Of a stretch of 64,000 nucleotides of DNA, positions 44,940 through 56,150 are shown piece by piece (the stretch's first letter is position 1; every line of letters starts with the position of its first letter). The DNA lies in contig NW_004955476.1 of assembly GCF_000276665.1 (NCBI RefSeq), positions 9,655,051 to 9,719,050 of the forward strand. Direction: 5' to 3'. The notes under the pieces are model-generated. The model made no database searches, was not told where the DNA came from, and saw nothing but the letters and a program-made list of their open reading frames with translations. A program made the position numbers and the translations under genes. The stretch comes from Chinchilla lanigera. Its lineage: Eukaryota; Chordata; Mammalia; Rodentia; Chinchillidae.

Positions 44940-45095
44940 GTTCACGTCTGTATCCCCATTTTACAGACTTCAGAAATCGAGGCTCAGAGAGCTTCACAAA
45001 TCTGCCCATGTCAGGTAGCGAGGGGCAGGGTGGCAGGTGGGCCCAGGCCCGTCCTGAAACGCAACCTGTGTTATAACCACTAAACCACGGAATCA
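44940..45095 (+). mobile_element. MIR SINE
   Basis: ATCCCCATTTTACAGACTTC, CGAGGCTCAGAGAGCTTCAC, TCTGCCCATGTCAGGTAG and TTATAACCACTAAACCACGG follow MIR core and 3' order closely. Confidence 0.88.
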
Positions 45096-45142
45096 AGCTA
45101 GAGAGCTTGTGCAACGCTTGAAACAACATGGCTAGAACTGTA

Positions 45143-45247
45143 AAATTTTTATGTTTTTCCCCCCCGGTACCGAGAACCAAACTCACGACCTTGCGCTTGC
45201 CAGGCAGGCACGGTGCCCCTGAGCTAAATCCCCAGGCCAAATTTTTA
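45143..45247 (-). mobile_element. ID SINE, antisense, with 9-bp target duplication
   Basis: GGTACCGAGAACCAAACTCA, CGACCTTGCGCTTGCCAGGC, then GCACGGTGCCCCTGAGCTAAATCCCCAGG form the antisense ID body (45152-45238). AAATTTTTA is at 45143-45151 and 45239-45247. Confidence 0.9.
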
Positions 45248-45590
45248 GACTCACTGTGCAAAGTGCTAGCCCTCTGTTAGGAATACACAAGTTAGGAGAA
45301 GCAGGGCTCCCGCGTGAGGGAACCTGCAGAGGGACGGAGGGATGCGAGGAGGAGGACAGAGAGGAGGGACAAAAGAATTCCTCTGTGTTCCGGGCTCCAA
45401 CCAGCTCCCCGCAGGGACGGAATCGTTAGAGACAGCAAAGAGGGGCCAATAAACACGAAGAGTATAAAAAATAAGTTAAATAATGGGGAACCCAGCAAAA
45501 CCCCTGAAACTCCCAAAGTATTCCCGATCCCAGAGATGTGGGGTTTTTTTTTTGTTTGTTTGTTTGTTTAAAAAAAAAAACCTGCTTGAA
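45248..45590. other. Unique sequence with GTTT repeat
   Basis: A short T run, (GTTT)n and A run at 45543-45580. No gene recognised. Confidence 0.45.
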
Positions 45591-45791
45591 GGCATGGGTG
45601 CGCACTGACGCTAAGTGCTCCGTGCAGGACCGCGCTGACCGTGGCCTGGCAGACGTCGCACATCGCAGGACACGCGGGTCTCGGGTCACGGGGCAGCGGC
45701 ACACGCCCGGCATCTGCGCCGAACCAGCGCTCGGCCGGACCTCGGGGAGAGGGCACGGCCGCCTCCGCGTGTCTGATGGGGAGACGGCCCC
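45591..45791. promoter_or_regulatory. CpG-island-like segment beside an assembly gap
   Basis: Dense CpG from 45600 up to the gap (for example GCACACGCCCGGCATCTGCG). With the CpG-rich right flank at 46005-46310 it makes an island of at least 700 bp including the gap. No splice-bounded exon could be defined. Confidence 0.55.
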
Positions 45792-46004
45792 NNNNNNNNN
45801 NNNNNNNNNNNNNNNNNNNNNNNNNNNNNNNNNNNNNNNNNNNNNNNNNNNNNNNNNNNNNNNNNNNNNNNNNNNNNNNNNNNNNNNNNNNNNNNNNNNN
45901 NNNNNNNNNNNNNNNNNNNNNNNNNNNNNNNNNNNNNNNNNNNNNNNNNNNNNNNNNNNNNNNNNNNNNNNNNNNNNNNNNNNNNNNNNNNNNNNNNNNN
46001 NNNN
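45792..46004. other. Assembly gap (213 N)
   Basis: Unsequenced bases between two CpG-rich flanks. Frames spanning them are unsupported. Confidence 1.
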
Positions 46005-46320
46005 GCTGTGCACTGGAGTCACGGTCCTCGTCGCCACTGGTCGCCCCGGTGTGCCCCGCACTAGCCGAGCGGTTCACGCACGTTCATGGCTGTGGCATGA
46101 CAGCACCTTGGTGTCCCCAAAGCGTCCCTGCGCCTCCCTGTAACCCCGAGCCCCCGCCCGGACCGCAGTGGGGAGTGGCGAGCGTTGCCTGCGCCCGGAT
46201 CTGGGCAGGAGCCGGACACTGCCAGGGTAAAGACACTCCGAGGTCCCAGAGAGCTCCTGGGAGAGCAAGTTTGCTTGTGATCACCGGCTCGTCAGCGGAA
46301 CGGGGTCTCTTCTAGTGAAT
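46005..46320. promoter_or_regulatory. CpG-island-like right flank of the second gap
   Basis: CpG-rich to about 46310 (for example TCCTCGTCGCCACTGGTCGC), then an abrupt return to AT-rich DNA. CCAGG|GTAAAG near 46227 is a possible but weak donor. No gene recognised. Confidence 0.5.
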
Positions 46321-46689
46321 GCATTTTGTTCGTTGTCAAATATTTTAATAAACATATGAACAATTCAACGTGATAACCCATTACTGCCCAGGCTATTTTC
46401 TCATACTCTGAACTTCTAACTACACTATACCTTCGGCTCCACATGGTGCCTTTTTTATTTCACGTCGTCGTATGACCGTTACTCATGCCATTCCGGGCCG
46501 TGACAGACTCGGTCGCGGTGTGAGGCCTCAGCACCCATCCGCAGCCCCCACTCGGCCAGAAGCTCTCCCTGGCTCTGCGCGCCTGGTGCACCTTCTCCTC
46601 TCCCGTCAAAGCCCTGCACTTCGGGAACTCCAGTAACATCCCCAACTCCACACAACACCGGTAACAGTAGGACAATAGATTATATACAG
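46321..46689. other. Unique sequence, no gene recognised
   Basis: 46470-46630 is GC-rich; no repeat recognised. Confidence 0.4.
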
Positions 46690-46868
46690 TTTCCCTGGTG
46701 AGCGGGGCATCGTGGCCCACGCCTGTAATCCCGGCACTCGGGAGGCTGAGGCAGGAAGATTGTGGTGAGTTCGAGGCCAGCCAGGGCTACAAAGTGAGCT
46801 CAAGTCCAGCCTGAACTGCATAGTGAGACCTTGTCTCAAAAAGACAAAACAAAAAATTTCCCTGGTGA
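46690..46868 (+). mobile_element. B1-type SINE with 12-bp target duplication
   Basis: The body at 46702-46856 reads GGGGCATCGTGGCCCACGCC, GTAATCCCGGCACTCGGGAG and the duplicated GAGGCCAGCCAGGGCTACAA / AAGTCCAGCCTGAACTGCAT right half. TTTCCCTGGTGA is at 46690-46701 and 46857-46868. Confidence 0.95.
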
Positions 46869-47195
46869 ATGGTAGAAATAATTAAAATTTGATTCAATCA
46901 TATATTGTTTTATGATCTGATTTTCTCTAGGGATTTTTCTCTAAAAATGGAGAGGAAGGGTAGTTTTTCACAGTGAAAAAGCATGGTAGCCCACTTTGTT
47001 ACAGCTCTGGTTTATAAAATTCAAATAGTTGTGTTGTACTTTTGTTGGACATTGTCATTAACTAATTCTGAATTTAGTTTATTGCTATGGTCATTTTCAT
47101 ACATTGCTTCATCTGTAGACTCCATGGACAGGCCTTCTTTCTTCATGGATTCTTAAACTAGTTTTTCCATGAAATGGTCTTATGTCCTTAAAAAA
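46869..47195. other. AT-rich unique sequence
   Basis: No recognised feature. Confidence 0.5.
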
Positions 47196-47368
47196 GATCA
47201 CAGTCATGTGTGGTGGCACACACCTGGTATCCCAGCACTTGGGAGGCTGAGGCAGGAGAACTGACACATGTTCGAGGCCAGGCTGGAATATAGCAAGATT
47301 TGTCTCAAAAAAATTAAAAAAAAAAAAAAAAACCTCAAAAAAAACAAACAAACAAAAAAAACAACAAA
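47196..47368 (+). mobile_element. B1-type SINE with long A-rich tail
   Basis: CATGTGTGGTGGCACACACC, ATCCCAGCACTTGGGAGGCT, then a shortened right half (GAGGCCAGGCTGGAATATAG) lacking the tandem duplication. The tail of A runs with CAAA units lies at 47307-47368. Confidence 0.9.
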
Positions 47369-47585
47369 CCTCATCTTTTCCTTATATAATATTGAGGCTT
47401 TTTATACCATTTTGGAGCCTGGACTCACTTTATTATTAACACAGACTTTTCTCTTTCTAATGTTTCTGTGCCAGTATTATTCTCTAAGCAAACCTCTAAC
47501 TGTAGCTATAAATCATGTATCAACAGACGCCAAGTGCTTCCTTTTGTAGTAACATTTCTGTGCTCCCCTCGTGTCTAGAAAAGTA

Positions 47586-47586
<1 letters not shown>

Positions 47587-47619
<33 letters not shown>
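47587..47619. repeat. (CA)n microsatellite
   Basis: About 16 CA units. Confidence 0.95.
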
Positions 47620-47622
<3 letters not shown>

Positions 47623-48604
47623 GCAGCACATCTGCCCTGGCGGATCTGACAGCTGGAATCACATCCCGGTGATTATTTCCGATTAACAAAACTGCTAGCT
47701 CTTCATCTTGGCCAAATGTCCCAGCTCATCACTGCAGTCTTTACTCTTCTGCGTGGCACGGGAGCACGGTTTTTGTTTTGTTTTTTGACCATGGTGGTTA
47801 AATCCTACTGAGGTGGGCTGGTATCACCCACCTTCCTTCATAAATTATCTCCTCTTTAAAGCTACCGCCCCACGTCAGTTCTCTGTTGCTGTAAAATAGC
47901 CACACATTTGCCCGCCCGAGTAACCGCTTCGGTTCCCGCGCTCTCCGTGCTGGGCAGCCCAGGTGGGGGCTGCAGGCCCGGGGTCCACTCCGGCTCACGC
48001 AGCGGAGGCGGGTGCAGCCCCATGCACCGGGGACTCGGGGACTCTGCCTTCCCGAGGCCAGCAGGGCTTCCCGCCCAGCCTCTCAGCCCTCAGCAGCGCC
48101 CACGCTGGAGCCAGAGCCGCCCCAGGGCCTCAGCGGGCGGCGTGCTCAAGCTGTCTGCACAGATGCAGTCCACTCTCCCTGTCACCGGATCCCGGGCGTG
48201 ACGCCTCGTGCGTGCAGCTTGCGCCCCCCTCGAGAAGGGGAGCTGCCTGGGCGCACAGCAATCTGGGGACCTGTTAAAGTTCCGCTCTCCACAGTAGCTG
48301 TGCAGACTTTTTATTGTATACTTTTTATAACAAATCAAGATCCAGATCGTGTATTTTCTGGAATATTCAAATACAGTTACTTAGGGTTAAATGGTCGTCA
48401 TTCAATACCAAGAATTTTTTTAAAATGTGCCCAGTTTCTGCTCACAAATACGAGGAGAAACTAACAGGACGCCTCCAGATGAGGCGACACGGCTGGAATG
48501 AATTACTTCCTACGGTGCATGTTAAAGGAGGGGCCCGCACGTACAGTGTTTAAACATGGACGTGACATGCTACAGAATTAAAAGCTGAGAGGTGTTATCT
48601 TTGT
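47620..48604. other. Unique sequence, GC-rich centre
   Basis: 47905-48260 is GC- and CpG-rich with three overlapping plus-strand frames (97, 104 and 150 residues), rich in alanine, proline and serine, unrecognised. The remainder is AT-rich. Confidence 0.4.
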
Positions 48605-48974
48605 TATGCTTCTCTCCCTGTTGAGACAAAATACTCCTGGACACCCTAAACTAAGGAAGGAGAGGCTTATTTAACTCACAGCTCATGGAGGTTTCAGTCC
48701 GTAGTCAGCGGGCTCCCAGGCAGGGTGGCAGGGCACAGGGGCAGCACTTCGAGGTGGCAGCAAACTGCAACAGCAACAAGGAGAAAAGCAGGGCAAGCAA
48801 GCCTCTTTTCCTCCCTTGTGTTGTATGCAGCCTACCTGCCCCGGCCATCTCCAGGCGCTCCCCTTGCCCAAGCTCAGGTCCTGTGCAAGGTGAGGGCCCT
48901 GGCCCCCTGTTGAGTCCCTTAGTGAAGCTTCTAAACTTCTCAGTTTTCAAATTGACACACTGTATCAGCTATCA
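48605..48974 (-). mobile_element. MaLR solo LTR, antisense
   Basis: The plus strand reads GAGACAAAATACTCCTGG, GGCTTATTTAACTCACAGCTC, GGAGGTTTCAGTCCGTAGTC and GCTCCCAGGCAGGGTGGCAG, the reverse of the 3' half of the LTR family at 27646. On the minus strand it starts TGATAGCTGATAC. The frames inside (48685-49005 and others) are LTR-derived. Confidence 0.85.
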
Positions 48975-49033
48975 CAGGTGTATTAAGCTTCCCTCCTTTT
49001 CTTAGGCAAGTCTTCATCTAGTCTGTATATATA

Positions 49034-49185
49034 TTTTTTTTGTCTTTTTGAGACAGGGCCCCGCTATGCAGTTCAGGCTGGCCTCAGGCTTACTTTGTAG
49101 CCCAGGCTGGTCTCAAACTCACAACAATCCTCCTGCCTCAGCCTCCCAAGTACTGGGACTACAGGCGTGTGCCACCATGCCCAGC
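49034..49185 (-). mobile_element. B1-type SINE, antisense
   Basis: T-rich start, GAGACAGGGCCCCGCTATGC, CAGGCTGGCCTCAGGCTTAC, CAGGCTGGTCTCAAACTCAC, TCCTCCTGCCTCAGCCTCCC and GGCGTGTGCCACCATGCCCA. Target duplication not clearly resolved. Confidence 0.93.
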
Positions 49186-49460
49186 TGTATTTTATTTTCA
49201 TGATATTCAAAACGCTGAGCAGGGACAAGTCTTAGGCACTGTTGAATTTACAGCCCCCTGGCTATTCCACATTAGTATGTAATTATGCTTACTCTATTGA
49301 ACTCGATAGATTTGTTTACAACTAAGTCAAGACACGCAATCTAAAAGGAGAAGGAAATTTAAAAAGGAGAATTTCAAAAGCAGGCAGAAGACTGTGACAA
49401 GATCACTCGTTTTACATGCACTGGGTTCAAGCCCACTGGAAACCTGGTGTGGACAGTTAG
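49186..49460. other. Unique sequence
   Basis: No recognised gene or repeat. Confidence 0.45.
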
Positions 49461-49668
49461 TGTTAGCCCAGATGCAGTGGTGTACACCGGTAATCCAGTG
49501 ACTTGGAAGGCTGAGGCAGGAGGATCACAAATTTGAGGCCAACCTGGGCAACTTGCTGAACCTTTGTGTCAAAACACAAAAAGTGCCAGAGAGGTGGCTC
49601 AGTGGGAGGGCGCTTGCCCAGCATGCCTGAGGCTTTGGGTTTAATCTCCAGCGCTATCCAAAAGAAAA
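49461..49668 (+). mobile_element. Dimeric B1-ID SINE
   Basis: The B1 half is AGTGTTAGCCCAGATGCAGTGG, CTTGGAAGGCTGAGGCAGGA and GAGGCCAACCTGGGCAACTT. The ID half is AGAGGTGGCTCAGTGGGAGG, CGCTTGCCCAGCATGCCTGA and GGGTTTAATCTCCAGCGC, with an A-rich tail. This is the best-preserved dimer in the window. Confidence 0.92.
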
Positions 49669-49869
49669 AAGAACTGAGGAGGTGACTCTAGTTTTGACAG
49701 ATGCAAGTTTTCTTCTCAGTTCCTCTATTTAAAAAAAAAAAACAACCGAGCTGACTGCTCATTATAGCACTTTGAGCACTTCGGTCTCACACTGAAGGAG
49801 TTTTAAGAACCGGTACTGCTCATTGCCCTCTTGGTATACCCCTCAGCTATAACTGCAGTACAGCACGGT
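49669..49869. other. Unique sequence
   Basis: A short A run at 49730-49741; otherwise no recognised feature. Confidence 0.45.
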
Positions 49870-50238
49870 CTGACTTCTCTCGTTGCTGAGACAAAATACC
49901 TGATACCCAAAGTTAAAGGAGAAAGGTTTGTTTAGCTCACAGTCTGTGGAGGTTTCAGTTAATAATCGGCTGGCTCCAAGGCAGGGTGGCCTGGCAGAGG
50001 GGCATCAGAGAGGAGAAACAGTTTGTGGTGGGCAGGAGATGGCAAGGAAACAAGGGCTGGCTACAGCTCTTTCTGTCCCTTATATCTTATCCAGGCTGCT
50101 CAGGATGGGCGGCACTCACACCCCGGATCCTAGGGCTGCACCATGAATCAATCCCAGCATCACACCCTGTAGATCCAGCCACCTCTGAAAAGCCCCACCT
50201 ACGACTGTGTGAGGCTTGTGGGGAGAGCAAGACACAGT
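49870..50238 (-). mobile_element. MaLR solo LTR, antisense
   Basis: TTGCTGAGACAAAATACCTG, AGGTTTGTTTAGCTCACAGT, GGAGGTTTCAGTTAATAATC and GGCTCCAAGGCAGGGTGGCC are the reverse of the LTR 3' half. GCCACCTCTGAAAAGCCCCACC is the reverse of its 5' part. It lies 0.9 kb from another antisense copy at 48605, but the sequence between holds SINEs and unique DNA rather than MaLR interior. Confidence 0.87.
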
Positions 50239-52738
50239 CGTAGTCTTCCACGGTCCTCACCTAAACAGCTTTTTACCAGTGACCTGATCTGTGCTCATTC
50301 CTGGCCTTCCTTCAAGTGCCTGACAATGTTCATCTCAATTCACACTCACATGTTCTAGAGCCTCTTCCTTAGAAACAATCACCTGGTGCAAGAGAGAAAT
50401 AGGAAACAAACAGACACACGTATAAGTTCGTAACTGGTGCCTGTGACTGACTGAAGGAAAGTCCTGGTTACCGCAGGGAGAAATTCAGAGATCAGGAGCT
50501 CAAAGGGGCAAGTGGAAGACACCAGGCTTACCCCACAACCCAGGCTCTCCTCAGCCCCGCGGAGGAATGGTTGCACCGTTTAGCCTGCTGCTATTTTTGC
50601 CTTCTTTACGTTTTCGAATGATGTCACATCCCAGGCTGTAAGAGCCAATTCCTTATTTCACATCTTTTACACTTCCAAAGGAACTCAACCAGGGGTTGGT
50701 GTGCAGGGATTATTCTTGGATAGCTATGACATTGTGCCAAAAGTGTATTACAAGAACGCCATCAGAAAACAAATACAACTCTGGAAATAAAATATAATAG
50801 AGCTGAAACCCAAGTCATGCCAAGCAGTGTGGATTACGTTTCTAGCAGCTGCTCCTCCTCCGGTTTTTATGTGAGCACTTCAGTCTCAGGGGGATTCTTC
50901 CCCTCTTTCTGCCCATAGACGTTATCCTGTGGCTCACCACACTGACCCTAACCCACTGGTGGGAATTCCACCTCCAATCCCCAGGTGGAGCCAGGGAGGA
51001 AGGGTTTTCCCTGGTGGAAAAGAGGTAGAAGTGGCCCAAGAGCCTTCTTCTTCCTGCCAAGGAGTGAACATGTGACCCCCATCTGCAAACAGGGGGTCAA
51101 AATAAGGGGTCAAGCCCCATTGAGGGTGGCCAAGAGAACCAGGCTGTGCTCACGCTGTGGGGCCCAGACTGAACCCCATCCCCGAAGTGCCCCTCAGGTG
51201 AGAGATGGCCGCCCCTCAGTCGGGGAGGGAGGCCAGTACTAGTACGGAGCCAGAGCCTTTGCACTGGGCTGCATCTCTAGCTCTTTTATGTATAAGGTCA
51301 CCTACAACTTGCGTTTCCTGTTCCTTTTCACTTTTAGTGACCTGATATAATCAGCTTGGTACACCTGCATAGAGAAAGCTGCGTTGAATGTAATGAACAA
51401 TTAATATAATAGAATGAATCATCTGATTTACACTTGTTTTGTTTTGAGCGTTATTAAAAATCTTTTCTAATGTTGAATTCATTTCACGATGGGGGAAATG
51501 TAAACCAGTCTGTTGTTTCTGTAAAAATTCAACTCTTACTTGATCAAGGACATTTCACCAGGATTCAGTGTGAGCATGAAAGGCCGTGGAGTTTCTAATC
51601 TACCCTGCTTCTGAGACACAAAGGACCCTTTGCAAATTTAGATTTCTGTGGCATCAATCTGCACGTGGCCAACGATTCCCTTCGTCAGTAAGAAGTGTGG
51701 CCACTTTGACAGACTGTGGCTCCATAACAAACACGCAGGGCTAAGTTAGCGCAGAGTTTGGGTGTGAACTCCGCAGCGGGATAATGACAGTTGCCAGGGA
51801 TTTGTGCTCGCTGTCACTTCTTACAGTGTTGCCTGTCAAAATGTCTCTCTGTCTCACACAGAAGCCATAGAATTCTTACGGATAGCAATTACTTACAATA
51901 TACAATGAAGTACATCAAATCTAACAACCACTTTTTAGCCCTTCATTATTGGGTAGGCTCTTTGTTGAATGTAGTCAACCATTTTCATCTAAATTATTTA
52001 TTTATACTGTATATTTGACAAGCATATATTTCTCGCTTTATATTCTAATGGCATTTAAACCTTCCTAAAGAGTTATGCAGTTTTTTTAATATTATCATTT
52101 GTAAAACTTATCTTTATCCTATTACCATTGTAATGGCAATTAAATTCTCTAATTGGAATACTATATATACACATAAGAAATTATAAACACAAAGGCAGAT
52201 GACCATAAGTATGTTCAATAATAAATCATAAATCTAAAATGCTAGACCCCGGCCAATGAAAGAAATAACGTCAAATGTGTTTGCTGGATGCAATCTTTTA
52301 TAAAATCTCCAGTGTGTGAAGCAGAGGGATGTTATTTAACCTCAACCTGCTGTTTCCTCAACTTGCTTAAACAAACAACCTTCAAAGATAATGTAAGTCT
52401 GTGATAAAATGGGATTTAAACATCATAGAAAAAGATAACAAGGACAGTGAATGATTCCCCATGAATTTTATTTCCAACACCAGAAGAAAGTATCATTCTG
52501 CTTTAGCTTAGAAATGTTGGTAAAGGTTTTCCAACTGCAGGACAATCTCAGGTTATTTTACAGCACATAATATGTGACATTTTTCCTTGCAATTCAATGA
52601 TTGAATAGATCCAATGTACAGTATCACTGGATGTTCAAATTACATGCATGCCATAGAGAAGAAAGTCAATAAATGTTTCTTAAATTAAACTGATTTGCTT
52701 TAAAGAAGAAGAAAATTCTGAAAAAGATTCTAAAGGAT
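50239..52738. other. Unique sequence, no gene recognised
   Basis: 50240-51290 is GC-balanced with short frames only. 51300-52730 is AT-rich with stretches such as AATGAACAATTAATATAATA (51391) that could be conserved noncoding DNA. No repeat family identified. Confidence 0.4.
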
Positions 52739-52872
52739 CAGCAGGCACAATAGTGCTCACCTATAATCCCAGCACTCAGGAGGCTGAGGCAGGAGGATAT
52801 CCACAAGTTTAAAGTCTCCTGAGCTACACAGGAGTGAGTTCAATGGCAAAACTGAACTACAGAGCAAGCATA
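52739..52872 (+). mobile_element. B1-type SINE, diverged
   Basis: CAGGCACAATAGTGCTCACC, ATAATCCCAGCACTCAGGAG and GCTGAGGCAGGAGGATATCC, then a poorly conserved right half. No clear target duplication. Confidence 0.85.
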
Positions 52873-54724
52873 GGTTCTGAGGAATAAACCACTCCACCCA
52901 AAGAAAAAAAATACTTTTGCCCGTGTAAAAATGGAAAGAAATAAACATAAGGTATATTTTAAATCTAGAACTGGGAGAGGTTATAGGTATTACATACAAC
53001 TTTTCCAGAAGATACGCAAATTTTCAGATAGAAACATGATCTGGCTTCTTGTGAGTCTTTGAAGGACAATATATTAATGTTTAGTTTTGTAGGGATGGCT
53101 TAAAAGCTTTGAAGGAAAAATATGAAAAAAATATTATGATTTGAGGAAAGTGTACTTCCATGGGCCACAGGGACGGTACTGCCTTAGTGCGTTCCTATCG
53201 CTGTCCCACTCCTGGTTCCTGGGCCACCGTCCTGGGGTGAGGGGAGCGGCCAGCACCAGGAATGCTGGAGTCACCCACTGGGACAACCCTGGGAGGGGTG
53301 GTTCACCCGAGTGTGCCTACTTGGGAAAGTGTCTAAGACGCCTTCCAATTACAGTACCCAAGATGAGTAAAGGACATGTAAAAGTGACTGGAACACACAG
53401 ACCACAGCCAGGCAGGGAGGCTTTCTCCAGGCCCTGCTTTCTGGAAGCCCTCACAGGAATAGGCTGGACTAAGGTCGCCCATCTGCTCTCCCATGACAAG
53501 TCACAGAATGGGAGGATGCAGCTGACCATCTCGACCCCGTCAGTTTTGTTCTTATCGGATAGGATCCTGCCACAGCAATTCTCACTCTGTTTCAAGCAAA
53601 TGTTGATGGAGTGACAGCAAAAGGAAAAGACTGGAAGAACAGGAAAAAGAGAGGAAAGAACATCAGAAAGTAAGGTGAGAATAAAGTGGTCTCTGTATAG
53701 CTGCTATGAAAGGATTTAATGTGTGTGCAGGCATAATTTGAAAAACATAATGCTTTAAATAGCAAGAAAAGCATAGCCTCTATGATATATGTAAAGGCAA
53801 AACAATAATTCTGTTCACAAGTAAGAAGTGCGTTTCATGTTTCTCATGAAAAGGCCACAAAGATGTTAGAGAAAGTGGTGAAGCAGGCAAGGAGGAGACA
53901 GGAGAAGTGTTAGCCTCGCTTGGGAAAAAGGTCTTTCCTCCTAGAGAAAACTGCCTTTCTCTGATGATCATTAATACCGAAGGTCTTAGGTTACCACGGC
54001 CTTGATGAATTTGGCCCCTGAGGTTGCAGCTCGTTGCTTTCTGTTGCTGAAGGCAAAAGACTCACAGGCTGTGTCTCCAGGCCACCATTGCAGTGCATCA
54101 CGGCCAAACCTGATGGTAACAGGCGCCGCGAAGAAAAGAAGTCAGGATTCAGACAAAGGAGCAGAAGAAGGATGTCGAAACAGAAGCTAAAACCAGCCCG
54201 TTGGAAAGTGTCACATGAGAAGAAAGAGACTGACACACAATAAAAGGACAAATGAAGCCAGGGTTAAAGAAGAGACTGAGCAGCAAAGAAAGGCAGGAAA
54301 GAAAGGGGAGAAAGAAGCTGAATACATGAAAGTGTGTTTATCCCTACCACAAAAACAATAGCTTTAAGAATGCACAAAAAATAAGCAGAATGAAAAGTAA
54401 ATGTAGTAGCAGCCTGAACTGGAAAATTGGAACAAAGAAATTCTAAAAGCAATTGAAATGTGGAACAATGATAGATTTGACTTTTGTAGAAAGAAAAGCT
54501 TTAAAATCCTATTTGGAAAAAATTTTCATTGTCTTATTGGGAAGATTATTATCATGAACAACTAGTGTTTATAATATAACATACTATAAGCAACTTTTAA
54601 AAATTATCTAGACATAGTGCATGGTTTAAAACATCTCATACACTACTAGTATGAACTATCTCTGGGAAGAATAAGGCAAAAACATAGGGTCAGCTAAAAA
54701 TCCAGGTTTTACTTCTTTCTTTAC

Positions 54725-54726
<2 letters not shown>
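52873..54726. other. Unique sequence, no gene recognised
   Basis: Contains the plus-strand frame 53141-53614 (157 residues), a long gap-free frame in repeat-poor DNA but without a recognised domain or exon signals. Purine-rich from 53620 to 54320. No repeat identified. Confidence 0.4.

Positions 54727-54759
<33 letters not shown>
54727..54759. repeat. (CA)n microsatellite
   Basis: About 16 CA units. Confidence 0.95.
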
Positions 54760-54761
<2 letters not shown>

Positions 54762-54818
54762 GTCAGATGCTCAAACTGTTATAAGAAGCAAATATTCCCA
54801 ACATTTCTGTATTGAGAT

Positions 54819-55246
54819 TGTTGTGGCTCATGTCTGGATGTCTCCGCAAAGTCTCACCTGCTCATAGGTGGGGCTTTTTGGAGGTGGCTGAATCTAGGAC
54901 ATTTGATACTGGAATTAAGTGTTATATAAACTGAATGGGTTTGGCATAGCTCTGGGTGTGGATAATGGAAGCTCCATCCTGGGTACAGGTGGCACCAATC
55001 AATAGGTTTATAGCCTGGATGGATTATAAAGGGAGAGAGGAAAGGCAGGCTGCTGCTGCTGCTGCTGCTTGCTGCTGCTGCTTGCTGCTTCACTGTCTCC
55101 TGCCTGCCCTGCCATGGACTGTTTCTCCTCTGCTACGCTGCCTTGCCTTGGAGTCAGCCAACTATAGACTGAAACCTCTGCAAACTGTGAGCTAAACTTT
55201 GAGTATCAGGTATCTTGTCTCAGCAATGAGAAAAGTAACTGAGACA
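54819..55246 (+). mobile_element. MaLR solo LTR with internal (GCT)n
   Basis: It starts TGTTGTGGCTCATGTCTGGA and contains CAAAGTCTCACCTGCTCATA, GGTGGGGCTTTTTGG, CCTGCCCTGCCATGGACTGT and CCTCTGCAAACTGTGAGCTA. It ends GTATCTTGTCTCAGCAATG...GAGACA. AGATT occurs at both edges (54815-54819, 55246-55250). A GCT run at 55049-55090 is expanded compared with the sister LTR at 27646, which reads CAAGCAGGATTGCTATTGG there. Confidence 0.88.
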
Positions 55247-55739
55247 GATTAAAACATAATCTCTGATTTGTAAATAATTTCTGTAATGCTCTTATATTCA
55301 ATTTTCTATCTAAGACAAGACTATGGTATCACATTTAGACAGCCAATGCTTTGTCTAACAGATACACTTTAAAGTGAAAGTTTTTCATGTTTTAAGAGGA
55401 AAAACAGAAAAATACCCGTGGTCTTCTCTGCTTTGTTTGTGCTTCTGGTAGGCCCACCTGGTTTCAAACCACTCCTTCTGTACTTATTGGATACAAGTGA
55501 GCGTAGTCTTTGTCTCTTCGTCAATAAAGTGGAGATGCTCAGAATGCTATCTGCCCATATTTCATCCAGGATTGTTTTGAGAACAAAATTGATAAAATAC
55601 AGGTTAAGGGCTATACCTGCTGACTGGCCCATATCATTCTTGTTGTTGTCTGTTCAAGTCAGACCCCAGGGATAATTCATATTTATTGCATCTCTGTCTT
55701 ATTTCTTCCCACAAAGTAGAAAAAATTGGAGAACTCTTG
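55247..55739. other. Unique sequence
   Basis: No recognised gene or repeat. Minus- and plus-strand frames of about 85 residues overlap at 55369-55675, unrecognised. Confidence 0.4.
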
Positions 55740-56150
55740 TGATGGTTGCTTTTGATTGCTAACATGATCGGTGTTATGATGTAGACCTAGAATGTCCCCC
55801 CAAAGTCTCACGTGTTCCTGGAAAGTGCCTGGGTCATGGGGTGCTATACTCATTAGAAGATGGATCCACTGATGAGTTAATAGTTACAGGTGTCTGCCTG
55901 GAATTGCTGCATCACTGGGCTTATCCCAGGGAGGGTCTTTCTCCTTGTCTGATCTCTCCCTTCTCTCTGCTTCCTGGATGCCACGAGGTGAGCAGCTTTC
56001 CTCCCCATACTCTTCTGTCATGATGTTTCTGCCTTGGAACCAGACAGCCACAGATTGTACTTCTGCGACCATCAGCCAAAATAAACCTTCCCATATTTAA
56101 GTTGCAGGTGTCAGGTGTTTTGTCCCAGCAATGGGAAAGTGACTAAGACA
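55740..56150 (+). mobile_element. MaLR LTR, first of two abutting copies
   Basis: It begins TGATGGTTGCTTTTGATTGC, like the LTR at 13090. It contains GAATGTCCCCCCAAAGTCTC, ATGCCACGAGGTGAGCAGC, CAAAATAAACCTTCCC and GTGTCAGGTGTTTTGTCCCA, and ends GACTAAGACA. Confidence 0.85.

Noticed and set aside
44463..44945. 160-residue minus-strand frame
   Set aside because: It overlaps a 132-residue frame in another phase on the same strand, and no family was recognised. GC-rich DNA explains the absence of stops.
45426..46315. Long frames on both strands across the second gap
   Set aside because: They depend on reading through N, and the flanks encode no recognisable protein.
48685..50243. Small frames between 48.7 and 50.2 kb
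   Set aside because: Most lie within antisense MaLR LTRs and reflect LTR sequence.
53141..53614. 157-residue plus-strand frame
   Set aside because: Single open frame with no recognised domain, splice site or promoter; the composition is plain and it may be chance. Kept only as a note for a homology search.
54034..54243. 69-residue basic plus-strand frame resembling a ribosomal-protein pseudogene
   Set aside because: Only the basic composition is similar; no ribosomal protein could be matched and there is no poly(A) tail.
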